A stretch of 64,000 nucleotides of DNA from Blattabacterium sp. (Nauphoeta cinerea) (GCF_000471965.1 NC_022550.1:496001-560000), one strand, 5' to 3'; numbered from the stretch's first letter, positions 18,850-28,430 are shown. Translations and numbers: made by a program. Notes: generated by a model from the sequence alone, not told the origin.

Positions 18850-19239
18850 TTATCGTATTCGATTTATCGAATCGATTAATTCGATATCTTTTTTTATAGC
18901 TCTGTTTGTTAAATACAAAATATATATACATAATATAAAAAAAAGAAACACAATAAATGTGTATTTATTTAATTGAAAATATGAAAAGAAAAAGATGAAT
19001 ACATAAATCGTGTTAGCGAGTATATTAATCTTATTAAAAAAGATTTGCAATTTTTGTTTCTTGAAAAAGAAAAGACTTAAAATAGATAGAAATAAACATA
19101 TAATCAGAAAAATTAAAATTATTTTATTTAGATAAAAATTAGAAAAATCAGTTATATTTTTAAATTTAAAAAAATAGATAAGAATAGAATAAATAAAAAT
19201 AGAAATAAGTAAGTATAATGTTTGTATTCTATATAACAT
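18850..19239 (-). CDS. DUF4293 family membrane protein
   Basis: A 129-residue, strongly hydrophobic protein with four predicted membrane segments (about 8-24, 38-58, 68-88, 92-110). It begins MLYRIQTLYLLIS and ends with the conserved tail NRAIKKDIELIDSINRIR. This matches the DUF4293 family, which I know from Bacteroidetes, where it lies beside rho as it does here. Its function is unknown to me. The 152 bases between it and rho are AT-rich and should contain two divergent promoters; I do not believe the alternative reverse-strand frame over 19152-19388. Confidence 0.8.
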   Translation of the reverse strand: MLYRIQTLYLLISIFIYSILIYFFKFKNITDFSNFYLNKIILIFLIICLFLSILSLFFFKKQKLQIFFNKINILANTIYVFIFFFSYFQLNKYTFIVFLFFILCIYILYLTNRAIKKDIELIDSINRIR

Positions 19240-19391
19240 AATGTAAAAATTAAATTATCTTTATAATTTCTTATTTTGTTATTTAAGTTCAAATTAATTT
19301 TTCGTATAATTGTATTTATCGTTTCTAAGTTATTTTTCATAAAAAGTATATTGCTTCCCAAGCATATACATATATAAAACCCAATCATTTT

Positions 19392-21005
19392 ATGTTTGAT
19401 ATTACTGAATTAAAAAGTAAGAAACTTTTTGAATTACAGGAGATCGCTCGTTCATCAGGATTAAAAAAATGCACACAATTACGAAAAAACGAACTCCTAG
19501 AAAAAATTATTTCCATTTTTAATAATAAAAATACTTCTGATCCTTTAAAAAAGGAAAATCCTTTAAAAAAGGAAAATCCTTTAAAAAAAGGATTTAAAAT
19601 GCGAAAAAATACTGAATCTAAAAATTCATTTAAAGAAAAAAAGAACATAAATGGAAAAAAAAATATATTTAAGGAATATTTAAAAATTTCTAATTCTAAA
19701 TTACCGGAAGAATCTTCTACAAAATTTCAAAAAAAACATCAAAATTTTTCTAATTGGAAAAAGAATGATAGAAATAATAAAAATAATAAATTTGAAGCTC
19801 AAAACATATCTCATAGGATAGAAGTAGGATCACAACAAAAAATATCTTCTATTTCTTCCACAAATAAATATCGTACTCCTGAATATGAATTTGAAGGGAT
19901 CATAATCAGTGAAGGAGTATTAGAAATTATGCCAGAAAATTATGGATTTTTAAGATCTTCCGATTTTAATTATTTATCATCTCCTGATGACATTTATGTT
20001 TCACAATCTCAAATTAGACTTTTTAGCATGAAAACAGGAGATACAATAAGAGGAGAAGTACGTCCCCCTAAAGATGGAGAAAAATATTTTCCACTAATTA
20101 AAATTATTGAAATTAATGGAAGGTCTCCCTCTTTTGTCAGAGATAGAGATTCTTTTGAACATTTAACTCCATTATTTCCAAATGAAAAATTCAAATTAGC
20201 TGAAAAAAATGCAACTCTTTCTACAAGAATTGTAGATCTTTTTACTCCTATAGGAAAAGGACAGAGAGGGATGATTGTCGCTCCTCCTAAAACAGGAAAG
20301 ACTACTTTATTAAAAGAAATAGCCAATGCTATTGCGGCTAATCATTCTGAAGTTTATTTGATTATATTATTAATTGATGAACGACCAGAAGAAGTCACAG
20401 ATATGCAAAGAAATGTAAAAGGAGAAGTCATTGCATCTACTTTTGATGAACCTGCAGATCGACATGTTAAAGTTGCTAATATTGTTTTACAAAAAGCAAA
20501 AAGAATGGTAGAATGTTCACATGATGTAGTTATATTATTAGATTCTATTACACGTTTAGCACGTGCTTATAATACTGTTGCTCCTGCATCTGGAAAGGTA
20601 TTATCAGGAGGAGTAGACGCAAATGCATTACATAAACCAAAAAGATTTTTTGGAGCTGCTAGAAATATAGAAAATGGAGGATCTTTATCTATAATTGCTA
20701 CAGCTATGATCGATACTGGATCAAAAATGGATGAAGTAATTTTCGAAGAATTTAAAGGGACAGGAAATAAAGAACTTCAATTAGATAGGAAAATAGCTAA
20801 TAAACGAATTTATCCAGCTATTGATCTTGTTTCTTCTAGTACGAGAAAAGATGATCTTTTACTTGATTCAAACACATTACAAAGAATGTGGATTTTACGA
20901 AAACATCTTTCTGATATGAATCCAGTAGAAGCTATGGAATTTTTAAGATCTAGAATGTCTAGAACTAAAAATAATGAGGAGTTTTTAATATCTATGAATG
21001 GATGA
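19392..21005 (+). CDS. rho: Transcription termination factor Rho
   Basis: Hexameric RNA helicase that ends transcription. The 537-residue protein has the N-terminal Rho_N helix bundle ([18 protein letters not shown]), a lysine- and asparagine-rich low-complexity insert at about 45-160 as in many Bacteroidetes, the RNA-binding domain ([17 protein letters not shown]) and the ATPase with Walker [24 protein letters not shown] and [15 protein letters not shown]. The insert contains a tandem repeat, listed separately. Few good intrinsic terminators are visible in the window, which agrees with a need for Rho. Confidence 0.97.
   Translation: MFDITELKSKKLFELQEIARSSGLKKCTQLRKNELLEKIISIFNNKNTSDPLKKENPLKKENPLKKGFKMRKNTESKNSFKEKKNINGKKNIFKEYLKISNSKLPEESSTKFQKKHQNFSNWKKNDRNNKNNKFEAQNISHRIEVGSQQKISSISSTNKYRTPEYEFEGIIISEGVLEIMPENYGFLRSSDFNYLSSPDDIYVSQSQIRLFSMKTGDTIRGEVRPPKDGEKYFPLIKIIEINGRSPSFVRDRDSFEHLTPLFPNEKFKLAEKNATLSTRIVDLFTPIGKGQRGMIVAPPKTGKTTLLKEIANAIAANHSEVYLIILLIDERPEEVTDMQRNVKGEVIASTFDEPADRHVKVANIVLQKAKRMVECSHDVVILLDSITRLARAYNTVAPASGKVLSGGVDANALHKPKRFFGAARNIENGGSLSIIATAMIDTGSKMDEVIFEEFKGTGNKELQLDRKIANKRIYPAIDLVSSSTRKDDLLLDSNTLQRMWILRKHLSDMNPVEAMEFLRSRMSRTKNNEEFLISMNG
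19541..19594 (+). repeat. 18-bp tandem repeat inside rho
   Basis: Two perfect copies of the 18-base unit TCCTTTAAAAAAGGAAAA (19541-19558, 19559-19576) are followed by a third copy with one extra A and a divergent end. The repeat keeps the frame and adds the protein repeat [17 protein letters not shown] to the low-complexity insert of Rho. Each unit is also a near palindrome (CCTTT...AAAGG). Confidence 0.85.
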
Positions 21006-21063
21006 ATAAATTTTTTAATATTTGATTTTTTAGATGAAAAACATTATATTAATAAATAATATT

Positions 21064-21136
<73 letters not shown>

Positions 21137-21148
21137 TTTTTTCCTCAA

Positions 21149-22312
21149 ATGCATTATTCATTTATACTTCTTAATTTCTTTATTTTATTTATATGCGTAT
21201 ATTTTTTTAGGAAATTGGAATTTTTTTTTAGAAAAGAATTTAAAGATCAACAAAATGAAATTCAAAATTTATATAAAAATAGTAGAATTGAAATAAATAA
21301 TTCATTAGTTGAAATAAAGATTGATTTGATACAAAATGTAAAAATATTTCAAGATTCTATTGATAAAAAAATTCAATTTTATATAGAGTCCCAAGATAAA
21401 AAATTAGATTCAATTTATACATCACAAGAAAAGTTTATTAAATTTATTGAGAATAAAATTGATGAAATCAGAGAAAATGTTAATGATAAACTTCAAACTT
21501 CTTTAAATGTGCATTTAGGGAAATCATTCGAAATAATTGGGAATCAATTATTTTTTTTACAAGAGGGATTAGGAGAAATGAAAATTTTAGCAAAAGATGT
21601 GAGTTCTTTAAAAAGAACTTTAAATCATATAAAAATATGTGGAAGTTTTAGTGAAATGCAGCTTTCAATGCTTTTACAACAAATATTATCTCCGGAACAA
21701 TATGCTTGTAATGTTGTCACGAAATCTAGTACAAATTTTGTGGTAGAATTTGCAATTAAACTTCCTGGATTTGGAGATGGAGATATGATATGGTTACCTA
21801 TTGATGTTAAGTTTCCAAAAGAAACTTATGAAAAAGTCCAGAAAGCTTATCATAATGGAGAAAAAAAAAATATAGAAATAGCTATAAAAAATATGGAATC
21901 TGTGATTAAAAAAATGTCCAAAGATATTCAAGAAAAATATATAGACCCTCCACATACTACTGATTTCGCTATTCTTTTTTTACCTTTTGAAGGTATATAT
22001 GCTGAAGTTGCAAGAAATTCTAGTTTATTAGAAGAATTATTAAGAAAATACAAAACAGTAATTACAGGTCCGTCCACATTAGCTGCTGTATTAAACAGTT
22101 TACAAATTGGGTTCAAAACTTTAGCTATTCAAAAAAGAAGTTCTGAAGTTTGGAAAATTTTGGAAATGGTAAAACAAGAATTCAAAAAATTTGGATTATT
22201 ACTTCATCAAGCTCAAGATAAATTGCAAGGAGCCTCCAAAGACATAGATAGATTATTAGGTGTTAGAATTAATTTGATAGAAAAAAAATTAAAAGATGTA
22301 GAAAATTTATAG
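21149..22312 (+). CDS. rmuC: DNA recombination protein RmuC homologue
   Basis: RmuC-family proteins are nuclease-like and limit DNA inversions. The 387-residue protein has one N-terminal membrane segment (about 3-20), a coiled-coil region to about 120 (repeated KIDLIQNVKIFQDSIDKKI-like heptads) and the conserved RmuC domain with LSPEQYACNV, LPIDVKFPKETYE, DFAILFLPFEGIYAEV and TGPSTLAAVLNSLQIGF. It begins 12 bases after tRNA-fMet. Its retention in a reduced genome is notable, since recombination genes are often lost. Confidence 0.92.
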   Translation: MHYSFILLNFFILFICVYFFRKLEFFFRKEFKDQQNEIQNLYKNSRIEINNSLVEIKIDLIQNVKIFQDSIDKKIQFYIESQDKKLDSIYTSQEKFIKFIENKIDEIRENVNDKLQTSLNVHLGKSFEIIGNQLFFLQEGLGEMKILAKDVSSLKRTLNHIKICGSFSEMQLSMLLQQILSPEQYACNVVTKSSTNFVVEFAIKLPGFGDGDMIWLPIDVKFPKETYEKVQKAYHNGEKKNIEIAIKNMESVIKKMSKDIQEKYIDPPHTTDFAILFLPFEGIYAEVARNSSLLEELLRKYKTVITGPSTLAAVLNSLQIGFKTLAIQKRSSEVWKILEMVKQEFKKFGLLLHQAQDKLQGASKDIDRLLGVRINLIEKKLKDVENL

Positions 22313-22319
22313 ATCGGAG

Positions 22320-22405
22320 CGGAGAGAAAGGGATTCGAACCCTTGACACTTTTTTTGTGAACACGCTTTCCAGACGTGCGCCTTAATCCTCTCGGCCATC
22401 TCTCC
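22320..22405 (-). tRNA. tRNA-Ser(GGA)
   Basis: Class II tRNA with a 7-bp acceptor stem (GGAGAGA with TCTCTCC), discriminator G, anticodon stem CACGT/GCGTG around the loop CTGGAAA with anticodon GGA, and a long variable arm. CCA is not encoded. Its 5' end directly abuts the 3' end of rnpB with no spacer. Confidence 0.95.
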
Positions 22406-22709
22406 AAAAAAGTAAAATTGTAAGCCGGATTCTGTTTCTACACCTATCATTTATCTAGGATCTAGGTTACCCATGATCTCAATCTGCCTACCCCCCGGTT
22501 TCAACCGAGCTAGTTTACCGGTATACATGGCATTTCACCACACAGAGTTTACATGATTTCACTACAGCTAATTTTGTATTCTGTACATTCTTTCTGTTGC
22601 ACTATTCCTCATCTCACGATGGATGGGTGTTACCCATTGTGTCGCTCTATGGTGTCCGGACTTTCCTCATTTTTTTTGTAAAAAAAATGCGATAGGACAT
22701 TTACTTTTT
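22406..22709 (-). ncRNA. rnpB: RNase P RNA
   Basis: Catalytic RNA of RNase P. The universal P4 halves are clear: GAGGAAAGTCCGGAC near the 5' end and ACAGAATCCGGCTTAC near the 3' end. I also see P1 (AAAGTAAA with TTTTACTTT), P2 (CCTATC with GATAGG) and a P3 hairpin made of T8 and A8. With P1 included, the RNA spans about 304 bases. Its 5' strand of P1 overlaps the last codons of yebC, and its 3' strand ends at 22406, next to the first base of tRNA-Ser. The boundaries come from the P1 pairing and are good to a few bases. Confidence 0.92.
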
Positions 22710-23417
22710 ATTTTCATCTAGGTTTGAGTAAATATTTTTTACATCCTCATTCAGGTAAAGTTTATCAACAAAATTTATAACTTTGTTTCTTTTTTCTTCT
22801 GAAAGATACTTAATTTGTTTTGGAATACGTTTGATTTTATACTCATGAAAAATTTTTAGTCTTTCTAAATTATTTTTCATCACTCCCAAATATTCCAAGT
22901 TAGTGTATAAATAAACCATACAATGATCTATTATAACATCTTGAGCTCCAAAATCTATTGTCATAAGTTGAAAATCCTCCATTGAATGATGAATATCTTT
23001 TTTCTTAATACAAAAAACCACCATTCTATGAAAAAAATGGCTTAATTCCCCATTATGACATAACCTTCCTCCATTTTTATTAAAAAGTGTTTTAATATGA
23101 GAACTAGTTCGAATGCTATTATTCGTCATACATTCTATAATTATACTAATTCCATGAATTAGTCCTTCTAAATTTAAATTTTTATAATCATCTGTTTTGA
23201 TTTGTAAAGCTTTTTTTATCGCTTTTTCTATAGTTTTTTTAGGAATATTAACTGATCTTGCGTTTAAAATTGCATTTTTGAAACGAGAATTATTGGTGCC
23301 TGATTCTTTGACGGCTGTAGAAATTTCTTTAATAAATTTAGAAAATTTTTTAGATTTTTTAAAATCTTGATTTGATTTCCTATGTTGTATATTTGACCAT
23401 TTACTGTGTCCTGACAT
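22701..23417 (-). CDS. yebC: YebC/TACO1 family protein
   Basis: A 238-residue protein of the YebC family, described as transcriptional regulators and, more recently, as aids to translation of proline-rich stretches. The signature N-terminus MSGHSKWSNIQHRKSNQDFKK is nearly complete to the usual KxxQD, followed by SKFIKEISTAVKESG and, later, the IIECMTNN region. The stop codon lies within the first bases of rnpB as I delimit it. The start is divergent from rpmB. Confidence 0.94.
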   Translation of the reverse strand: MSGHSKWSNIQHRKSNQDFKKSKKFSKFIKEISTAVKESGTNNSRFKNAILNARSVNIPKKTIEKAIKKALQIKTDDYKNLNLEGLIHGISIIIECMTNNSIRTSSHIKTLFNKNGGRLCHNGELSHFFHRMVVFCIKKKDIHHSMEDFQLMTIDFGAQDVIIDHCMVYLYTNLEYLGVMKNNLERLKIFHEYKIKRIPKQIKYLSEEKRNKVINFVDKLYLNEDVKNIYSNLDENKK

Positions 23418-23485
23418 GGAATGTCTTTATATTAATATAATATGTTATATTTATTGTTTTGGCAAGTTAAAACAAAAAAATTATT

Positions 23486-23716
23486 ATGTCAAAAGTTTGT
23501 GAATTGACAGGAAAAAAAGCAATGATCGGAAATAAGGTTTCTCATGCTAATAACAAAAAAAAACGTCGTTTTAATATTAATTTATGCAAAAAACGTTTCT
23601 TTTTAGTAAAAGAAAAAAAGTGGATTACTTTAAAAATTTGCACTTCTACTATTAAACTTATTAATAAAATAGGAATAGAAGAAGTTTTAAAACGTTTTAA
23701 ATATAAAAAATATTGA
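23486..23716 (+). CDS. rpmB: 50S ribosomal protein L28
   Basis: A 76-residue large-subunit protein with the family opening [20 protein letters not shown] and the basic motif [10 protein letters not shown], then [17 protein letters not shown]. It is the first gene of rpmB-rpmG-DUF4295-ftsY, an order I know from Bacteroidetes. Confidence 0.96.
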   Translation: MSKVCELTGKKAMIGNKVSHANNKKKRRFNINLCKKRFFLVKEKKWITLKICTSTIKLINKIGIEEVLKRFKYKKY

Positions 23717-23720
23717 AATA

Positions 23721-23903
23721 ATGGGAAAAAAAGGAAATAGAATACAAGTTATATTAGAATGTATTGAACAAAGAAAAATTGGAATTTCTGGTTGTTCTAG
23801 ATATGTTACTACAAAAAATAAGAAAAATACTCCAAATAGAATTGAACTAAAGAAATATAATCCTATATTAAAAAAATATACGATTCATAAAGAAATTAAA
23901 TAA
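23721..23903 (+). CDS. rpmG: 50S ribosomal protein L33
   Basis: A 60-residue large-subunit protein ([15 protein letters not shown] ... [21 protein letters not shown]). Cysteines that bind zinc in some L33 forms are absent apart from one in LECIE and one in SGCSR, so this is the zinc-free form. It follows rpmB after 4 bases. Confidence 0.96.
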   Translation: MGKKGNRIQVILECIEQRKIGISGCSRYVTTKNKKNTPNRIELKKYNPILKKYTIHKEIK

Positions 23904-23905
23904 TA

Positions 23906-24094
23906 ATGTCTAAAAAAAGCGGGGATAATAGTCAAAAAAAAAAGATTTCAAAAAAAATGACTTTAGCTATAAGAATAGTGAAATCTAAAAAGTCAGGTTC
24001 TTATACTTTTGAAAAAAAAATGATATCTGGTAAAGAGATCAAGGTTTTTTTTTGCAAAAAAGCAATGAATTATAATGTTTTTGAAAAAAGATAA
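23906..24094 (+). CDS. DUF4295 family small basic protein
   Basis: A 62-residue lysine-rich protein with the family core MTLAIRIVKSKKSGSYTFEKKMI. DUF4295 proteins occur in Bacteroidetes between rpmG and ftsY, as here. I recall that a Bacteroidetes-specific large-subunit protein named bL38 was seen in the Flavobacterium johnsoniae ribosome and think it is this family, but I am not certain. The last six codons run over the start of ftsY (20-base overlap), so the C-terminus is longer than usual. Confidence 0.75.
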   Translation: MSKKSGDNSQKKKISKKMTLAIRIVKSKKSGSYTFEKKMISGKEIKVFFCKKAMNYNVFEKR

Positions 24095-25010
24095 AATATT
24101 CAACCATGAATTAAAAAAAACTAGAGAATCCTTCTTATCCAAGATAAAAAATATTTTTTTGAAAAAATCAAAAATAGATATCAATGTGATTGATCATATT
24201 GAAGAAGTATTATTATCTGCAGATATAGGTACGAAAACCACTATAAAAATTATTAATAACTTAGAAACAAGAATTCAAAAAGAAAAATATAGAGACTCTA
24301 AAGAGATTTATAATATTCTTAAAGAGGAAATTGAAAATCTTTTTTTAAATATTAAATATTTGTTTAGAAAGAAAAATAAAAAAAATAATAAAAAACCATA
24401 TGTTATATTGGTAGTAGGAGTGAATGGAGTTGGAAAAACAACTACTATTGGTAAATTAGCTTTCTTTTTAAAGAAAAAAGGATTTCATGTTGTGATAGGC
24501 GCTGCAGATACATTTAGAGCCGCGGCTATTGATCAACTTGAAATATGGTCAAATCATGCTGGAGTTCCTTTAATCAAACAACATATATATGCAGATCCAG
24601 CATCTGTGGCGTATGATACTTTGCAATCTGCAAAATATAAAAAAAAAGATGTAGTCCTAATTGATACTGCTGGTCGATTACAAAATCGAATCAGTCTTAT
24701 GGAAGAACTTTCTAAAATAAGCAGAGTCATGAAAAAAATAATTCCTGATTCCCCTCATGAGATTATCCTTATTTTAGATGCTACAACTGGTCAAAATGCT
24801 TTTGAACAGGTAAAAAAGTTTACCTCTTTTGTTAAAATTTCTTCTATTATTTTAACAAAAATAGAAGGAACAGCCAAAGGAGGAGTAGTAATAGGAATCA
24901 TGGATCAATTTAAAATTCCTATTCAATACTTAGGAATAGGAGAAAAATTACAAGATCTAAAAATATTTGATGGAAAAAAATTTATTGATAATTTTTTTGA
25001 ATACAAATAA
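24075..25010 (+). CDS. ftsY: Signal recognition particle receptor FtsY
   Basis: GTPase that docks SRP-ribosome complexes at the membrane. The 311-residue product keeps the N domain and the G domain: GVNGVGKTTTIGKLA (115-129), DTFRAAAIDQL, DTAGRLQNR, TKIEGTAKGG and the C-terminal GIGEKLQDLKIFD. The acidic A domain of E. coli FtsY is missing, as in many bacteria. The start overlaps DUF4295 by 20 bases, which suggests coupled translation. Confidence 0.95.
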   Translation: MFLKKDKIFNHELKKTRESFLSKIKNIFLKKSKIDINVIDHIEEVLLSADIGTKTTIKIINNLETRIQKEKYRDSKEIYNILKEEIENLFLNIKYLFRKKNKKNNKKPYVILVVGVNGVGKTTTIGKLAFFLKKKGFHVVIGAADTFRAAAIDQLEIWSNHAGVPLIKQHIYADPASVAYDTLQSAKYKKKDVVLIDTAGRLQNRISLMEELSKISRVMKKIIPDSPHEIILILDATTGQNAFEQVKKFTSFVKISSIILTKIEGTAKGGVVIGIMDQFKIPIQYLGIGEKLQDLKIFDGKKFIDNFFEYK

Positions 25011-25084
25011 AACTGACATGTTGTCTATTACATAAATCATGGTATAACTTTTGCGTAAAAATTAAACATTTAATATTAGTATTT

Positions 25085-26953
25085 ATGGAAATTAATAAAA
25101 TTAATGTGACTTCAGATAATATTTTTCCTATTATTAAAAAATTTCTTTATTCAAATCAAGAAGTTTTTTTACGTGAATTAGTTTCTAATGCTATAGATGC
25201 TATTATCAAATTAAAAACTTTAATCCAATTAGAAAATTGGGATGAAATTACTGATAATTTTCAAGTAAAAATTATCATAGATAAAATAAATAATACACTT
25301 CATATTTTAGATAATGGGATAGGCATGACGAAAGAGGAAGTAGATAAATATATAAACCAAATAGCTTTTTCTGGAGCTGAAGAATTTGTTAAAAAATATA
25401 AAAATTTATCTACAACGGACTCTAATATTATTGGACATTTTGGATTGGGTTTTTATTCTTCTTTTATGGTAGCAAATAAAGTTGTAATATACACGCAATC
25501 TTATAAAAAAAATGCATCATCTATATTTTGGTCTTGTGAAGGGGATCCAAGTTTTGTAATGAAAGAAATTGAAAAAAAAGATAGAGGGACAGAAATTGTT
25601 TTATTTATTAATGAAGATAAGAAAGAATTTTTGGATTATGATCGTATTTTTAAACTATTACAAAAATATTGTAAATTCATGCCCATAAGTATTTCTTTAT
25701 CCTCAAAATCAAAGGATAATGAAAATAAAGAAAAAGAAATTGTTGTCAATAATACAAATCCTGCTTGGAAACAAAATCCACTTCAATTAAACGATAAAAA
25801 TTATTTGGATTTTTATCATGAATTATATCCAAATCAATTAGATGATCCTTTATTTTGGGTGCATTTAAATATAGATCATCCTTTTCATTTAACAGGTGTT
25901 TTATATTTTCCTAAAATAGAAAAAAGAATAGATCTACAAAAAGATAAAATTCATTTGTATCAAAATCAAGTTTATATTACAGATAATTTAGAAGGAGTTG
26001 TTCCAGATTTTCTTAGTTTATTAAGAGGAGTTATAGATTCTCCAGATATTCCTCTTAATGTTTCACGTTCTCATTTACAATATGATGCATCTGTTCAAAA
26101 TATATCTAAATATATAACAAGAAAAGTAGCAGATAAGTTAGATTCTATGTTTAGAAAAAACAGAGATGATTTTCAAAAAAAATGGAAAAATATAAAAATT
26201 ATAGTAGAGTATGGAATGATTAGTGCGCAAAATTTCTTTGAAAAAGCTATAAAATTTTTTGTTTTTTATACTACAGATCAAAATTATTTTACGTTAGAAG
26301 AATTTAAGGAAAAAATAAAAGAAACTCAAAAAAATAAAGAAGGAAAAATTGTTTTTCTTTATTCTTCAGATAAAGAAAAACAATATAGTTGTATAAAAGA
26401 AGCTAAAGATAGATACTATGAAGTTTTAATTTTTGATAGTCCACTTTCAGTTCATTTAATACAGAAATTAGAGTTTTCTTATCAAGACATTTGTTTTGTG
26501 CGAGTGGATTCAGATCATATCGATAAGTTAATTAATTTTAGAAAAGAAGAGAAATATCATTCAGAACTTTCTGAAAAAGAAAAACAAGATTTAAAAAATC
26601 TTATTCAAGATCATTTAATGAAAAATTTCCAATTTTCTATACAATTAGAAGATTTATCCAAAGAGGATAATCCTTTTTTAATTATTATTCCAGAATTTTT
26701 GAGGAGAATAAAAGAAATGAATTCTACTATAGAAAAAGATATCATAGAAGAAAAAGATAATAAATATTATCAATTAATAGTTAATACAAATCATATTTTG
26801 ATGAAAAAAATATTAAAAGAAACATCAGAAGAAAAAAGAAAAAAAATTCTTCAAGAAGCTTTAAATTTAACTCTGTTATCCAAAGATTTATTATATGGAA
26901 AAAATCTTACAAATTTTATATCAAAAAGATTAGAAGATCTTATACAAGAATAA
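25085..26953 (+). CDS. htpG: Hsp90 chaperone HtpG
   Basis: ATP-dependent chaperone of 622 residues. The N-terminal GHKL ATPase shows LRELVSNAIDAI, DNGIGMTKEEV and GHFGLGFYSSFMV. The middle domain has FPKIEKRIDLQ and the conserved DSPDIPLNVSRSHLQ. The C-terminal part is more variable, and the chain ends without the eukaryotic MEEVD. It stands alone, with 74 bases before it and a convergent exonuclease gene after it. Confidence 0.96.
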   Translation: MEINKINVTSDNIFPIIKKFLYSNQEVFLRELVSNAIDAIIKLKTLIQLENWDEITDNFQVKIIIDKINNTLHILDNGIGMTKEEVDKYINQIAFSGAEEFVKKYKNLSTTDSNIIGHFGLGFYSSFMVANKVVIYTQSYKKNASSIFWSCEGDPSFVMKEIEKKDRGTEIVLFINEDKKEFLDYDRIFKLLQKYCKFMPISISLSSKSKDNENKEKEIVVNNTNPAWKQNPLQLNDKNYLDFYHELYPNQLDDPLFWVHLNIDHPFHLTGVLYFPKIEKRIDLQKDKIHLYQNQVYITDNLEGVVPDFLSLLRGVIDSPDIPLNVSRSHLQYDASVQNISKYITRKVADKLDSMFRKNRDDFQKKWKNIKIIVEYGMISAQNFFEKAIKFFVFYTTDQNYFTLEEFKEKIKETQKNKEGKIVFLYSSDKEKQYSCIKEAKDRYYEVLIFDSPLSVHLIQKLEFSYQDICFVRVDSDHIDKLINFRKEEKYHSELSEKEKQDLKNLIQDHLMKNFQFSIQLEDLSKEDNPFLIIIPEFLRRIKEMNSTIEKDIIEEKDNKYYQLIVNTNHILMKKILKETSEEKRKKILQEALNLTLLSKDLLYGKNLTNFISKRLEDLIQE

Positions 26954-26956
26954 GAT

Positions 26957-27724
26957 TTATTTATTAAATTTTTTTAATTTGATTCCTGTTAATATTTTTT
27001 TTGTATATAATGGAAAATCGGAATTTTGTATCCAACTATAATAATTAGGATCTTTTTCAAAAATTTCGAAAACTTTTTTCCCTTTATATTTTCCAAAATT
27101 AAATATTTCATTTCCCTTTTCATCTATTTTTATAAACCCAGCAAGATCTGCTATATTTTTTTGATGAGAAAATTGATTTAGACTTTTTACATCTCTTTTT
27201 AAATTTTCATATTTTTCTAATTGCGCTAATAATATTTCATACGTAGCAAATGTATCAGCTCTAGAGCTATGGGCTTTCATAAGATTTTTACTACAATAAT
27301 ATTTATAAGCAGCAGAAAGAGTTCTTGGTTCCATTTTGTGAAAAATGACTTGTACATCTATAGTTTTATGTTTTTTAATATCAAAAGATATTCCTGCGCG
27401 AAGCATTTCTTCTGCTAAAATTGGGATATCAAATCTGTTAGAATTATACCCTGCTAAATCTGTATTTTCAATCATTCTAAAAATAGAAGAAGCTACATCT
27501 TTGAATTTCAGTTTTCCTGCCACATCTTCATCTTTAATACCATGAATAGCTGTTGATTGTGGAGGAATAGGAATTCCAGGACAAATTAACCAAGTTTGAT
27601 CTTCTTGTCTACTATTAGGAAATATTTTTAATATAGATATTTCTATGATTCTATCTTTTCCTATATTGATTCCTGTTGCCTCTATATCAAAAAAACAAAT
27701 AGGACGATGAAGTTTTAATTTCAT
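26957..27724 (-). CDS. DnaQ-like 3'-5' exonuclease
   Basis: A DEDDh exonuclease, possibly the proofreading activity of DNA polymerase III or a general trimming enzyme. Of 255 residues, the first 180 hold the exonuclease motifs FFDIEATGI (Asp13 and Glu15), AGYNSNRFDIPIL and the closing HSSRADTFATYE with its His-Asp pair. The C-terminal 70 residues contain NFGKYKGKKVFEIFEKDP, a small extra domain seen in several Bacteroidetes exonucleases. It is followed by pssA on the same strand's upstream side with 4 bases between. Confidence 0.85.
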   Translation of the reverse strand: MKLKLHRPICFFDIEATGINIGKDRIIEISILKIFPNSRQEDQTWLICPGIPIPPQSTAIHGIKDEDVAGKLKFKDVASSIFRMIENTDLAGYNSNRFDIPILAEEMLRAGISFDIKKHKTIDVQVIFHKMEPRTLSAAYKYYCSKNLMKAHSSRADTFATYEILLAQLEKYENLKRDVKSLNQFSHQKNIADLAGFIKIDEKGNEIFNFGKYKGKKVFEIFEKDPNYYSWIQNSDFPLYTKKILTGIKLKKFNK

Positions 27725-27728
27725 ATTT

Positions 27729-28430
27729 TTAATTATGAATTTTTTGTTTTGATCTATGAAAATAGATTGAAATTATTATATAAAAAATAATAATACATGG
27801 AACCCCCCTCATATGTAAAGTTAATAAAAGAAATGTACTAATTAATAAAAAAATATAACGTATTTTATTCTTTTTCCAAGAAAAGTTTTCAAAGTTAAAA
27901 GAGAACATTGGAATATGAGACACTAAAAGATAACAGGATAAGAATATTATCAAAAGCATTGTAATAAGATATATGATTTTTTTTTGAAAAAAAGGAATAT
28001 TATCATTTGTAATAATAAGAGATAAAGAAGAAAAAAATAGGGTGTTTATGGGGGTTGTTAGTCCTATAATATAATTTTTACAATAAGTAAAAATATTAAA
28101 TTTAGCTAGACGATATGCAGAGGCAATGGAAATAAAAAAAGCTGAATATTCAATAAATGGAATCGGTGTTTTTTTTTCCAACAAAAGAAAAACTATTATA
28201 GATGGAACTATTCCGAAAGAAACCATATCTGCTAAAGAATCTAATTCTTTCCCAAATAATTTTTGATTTTTTATCAATCTAGAAAAAAAACCATCCAAAA
28301 AATCAAAAATTATTGAAAATAAAGTAGCAATAGCAGAATAATTAAAATCTTTAGATTGTAAAAATATTATAGATATGCATCCAAAAAATAAATTTAATGA
28401 AGTAAATATATTAGGAATTATTTTTATCAA
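27729..28430 (-). CDS. pssA: CDP-diacylglycerol--serine O-phosphatidyltransferase
   Basis: Makes phosphatidylserine, the precursor of phosphatidylethanolamine. The CDP-alcohol phosphotransferase motif is DGFFSRLIKNQKLFG followed by DSLADMVSFG, with serine in place of the usual alanine before the arginine. Several membrane segments follow. The frame is open up to a TTG at 28535, but that would overlap ybeY and adds an unusual N-terminus. A TTG at 28430 gives MIKIIPNIFTSLNLFFGC, the family start (233 residues), and I prefer it. The start remains uncertain. Confidence 0.88.
   Translation of the reverse strand: MIKIIPNIFTSLNLFFGCISIIFLQSKDFNYSAIATLFSIIFDFLDGFFSRLIKNQKLFGKELDSLADMVSFGIVPSIIVFLLLEKKTPIPFIEYSAFFISIASAYRLAKFNIFTYCKNYIIGLTTPINTLFFSSLSLIITNDNIPFFQKKIIYLITMLLIIFLSCYLLVSHIPMFSFNFENFSWKKNKIRYIFLLISTFLLLTLHMRGVPCIIIFYIIISIYFHRSKQKIHN

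Noticed and set aside
19152-19388. Reverse-strand open frame of 78 codons between DUF4293 and rho
   Set aside because: It overlaps the start of DUF4293 in another frame and has low-complexity Phe/Leu content expected by chance in AT-rich DNA; no family resemblance.
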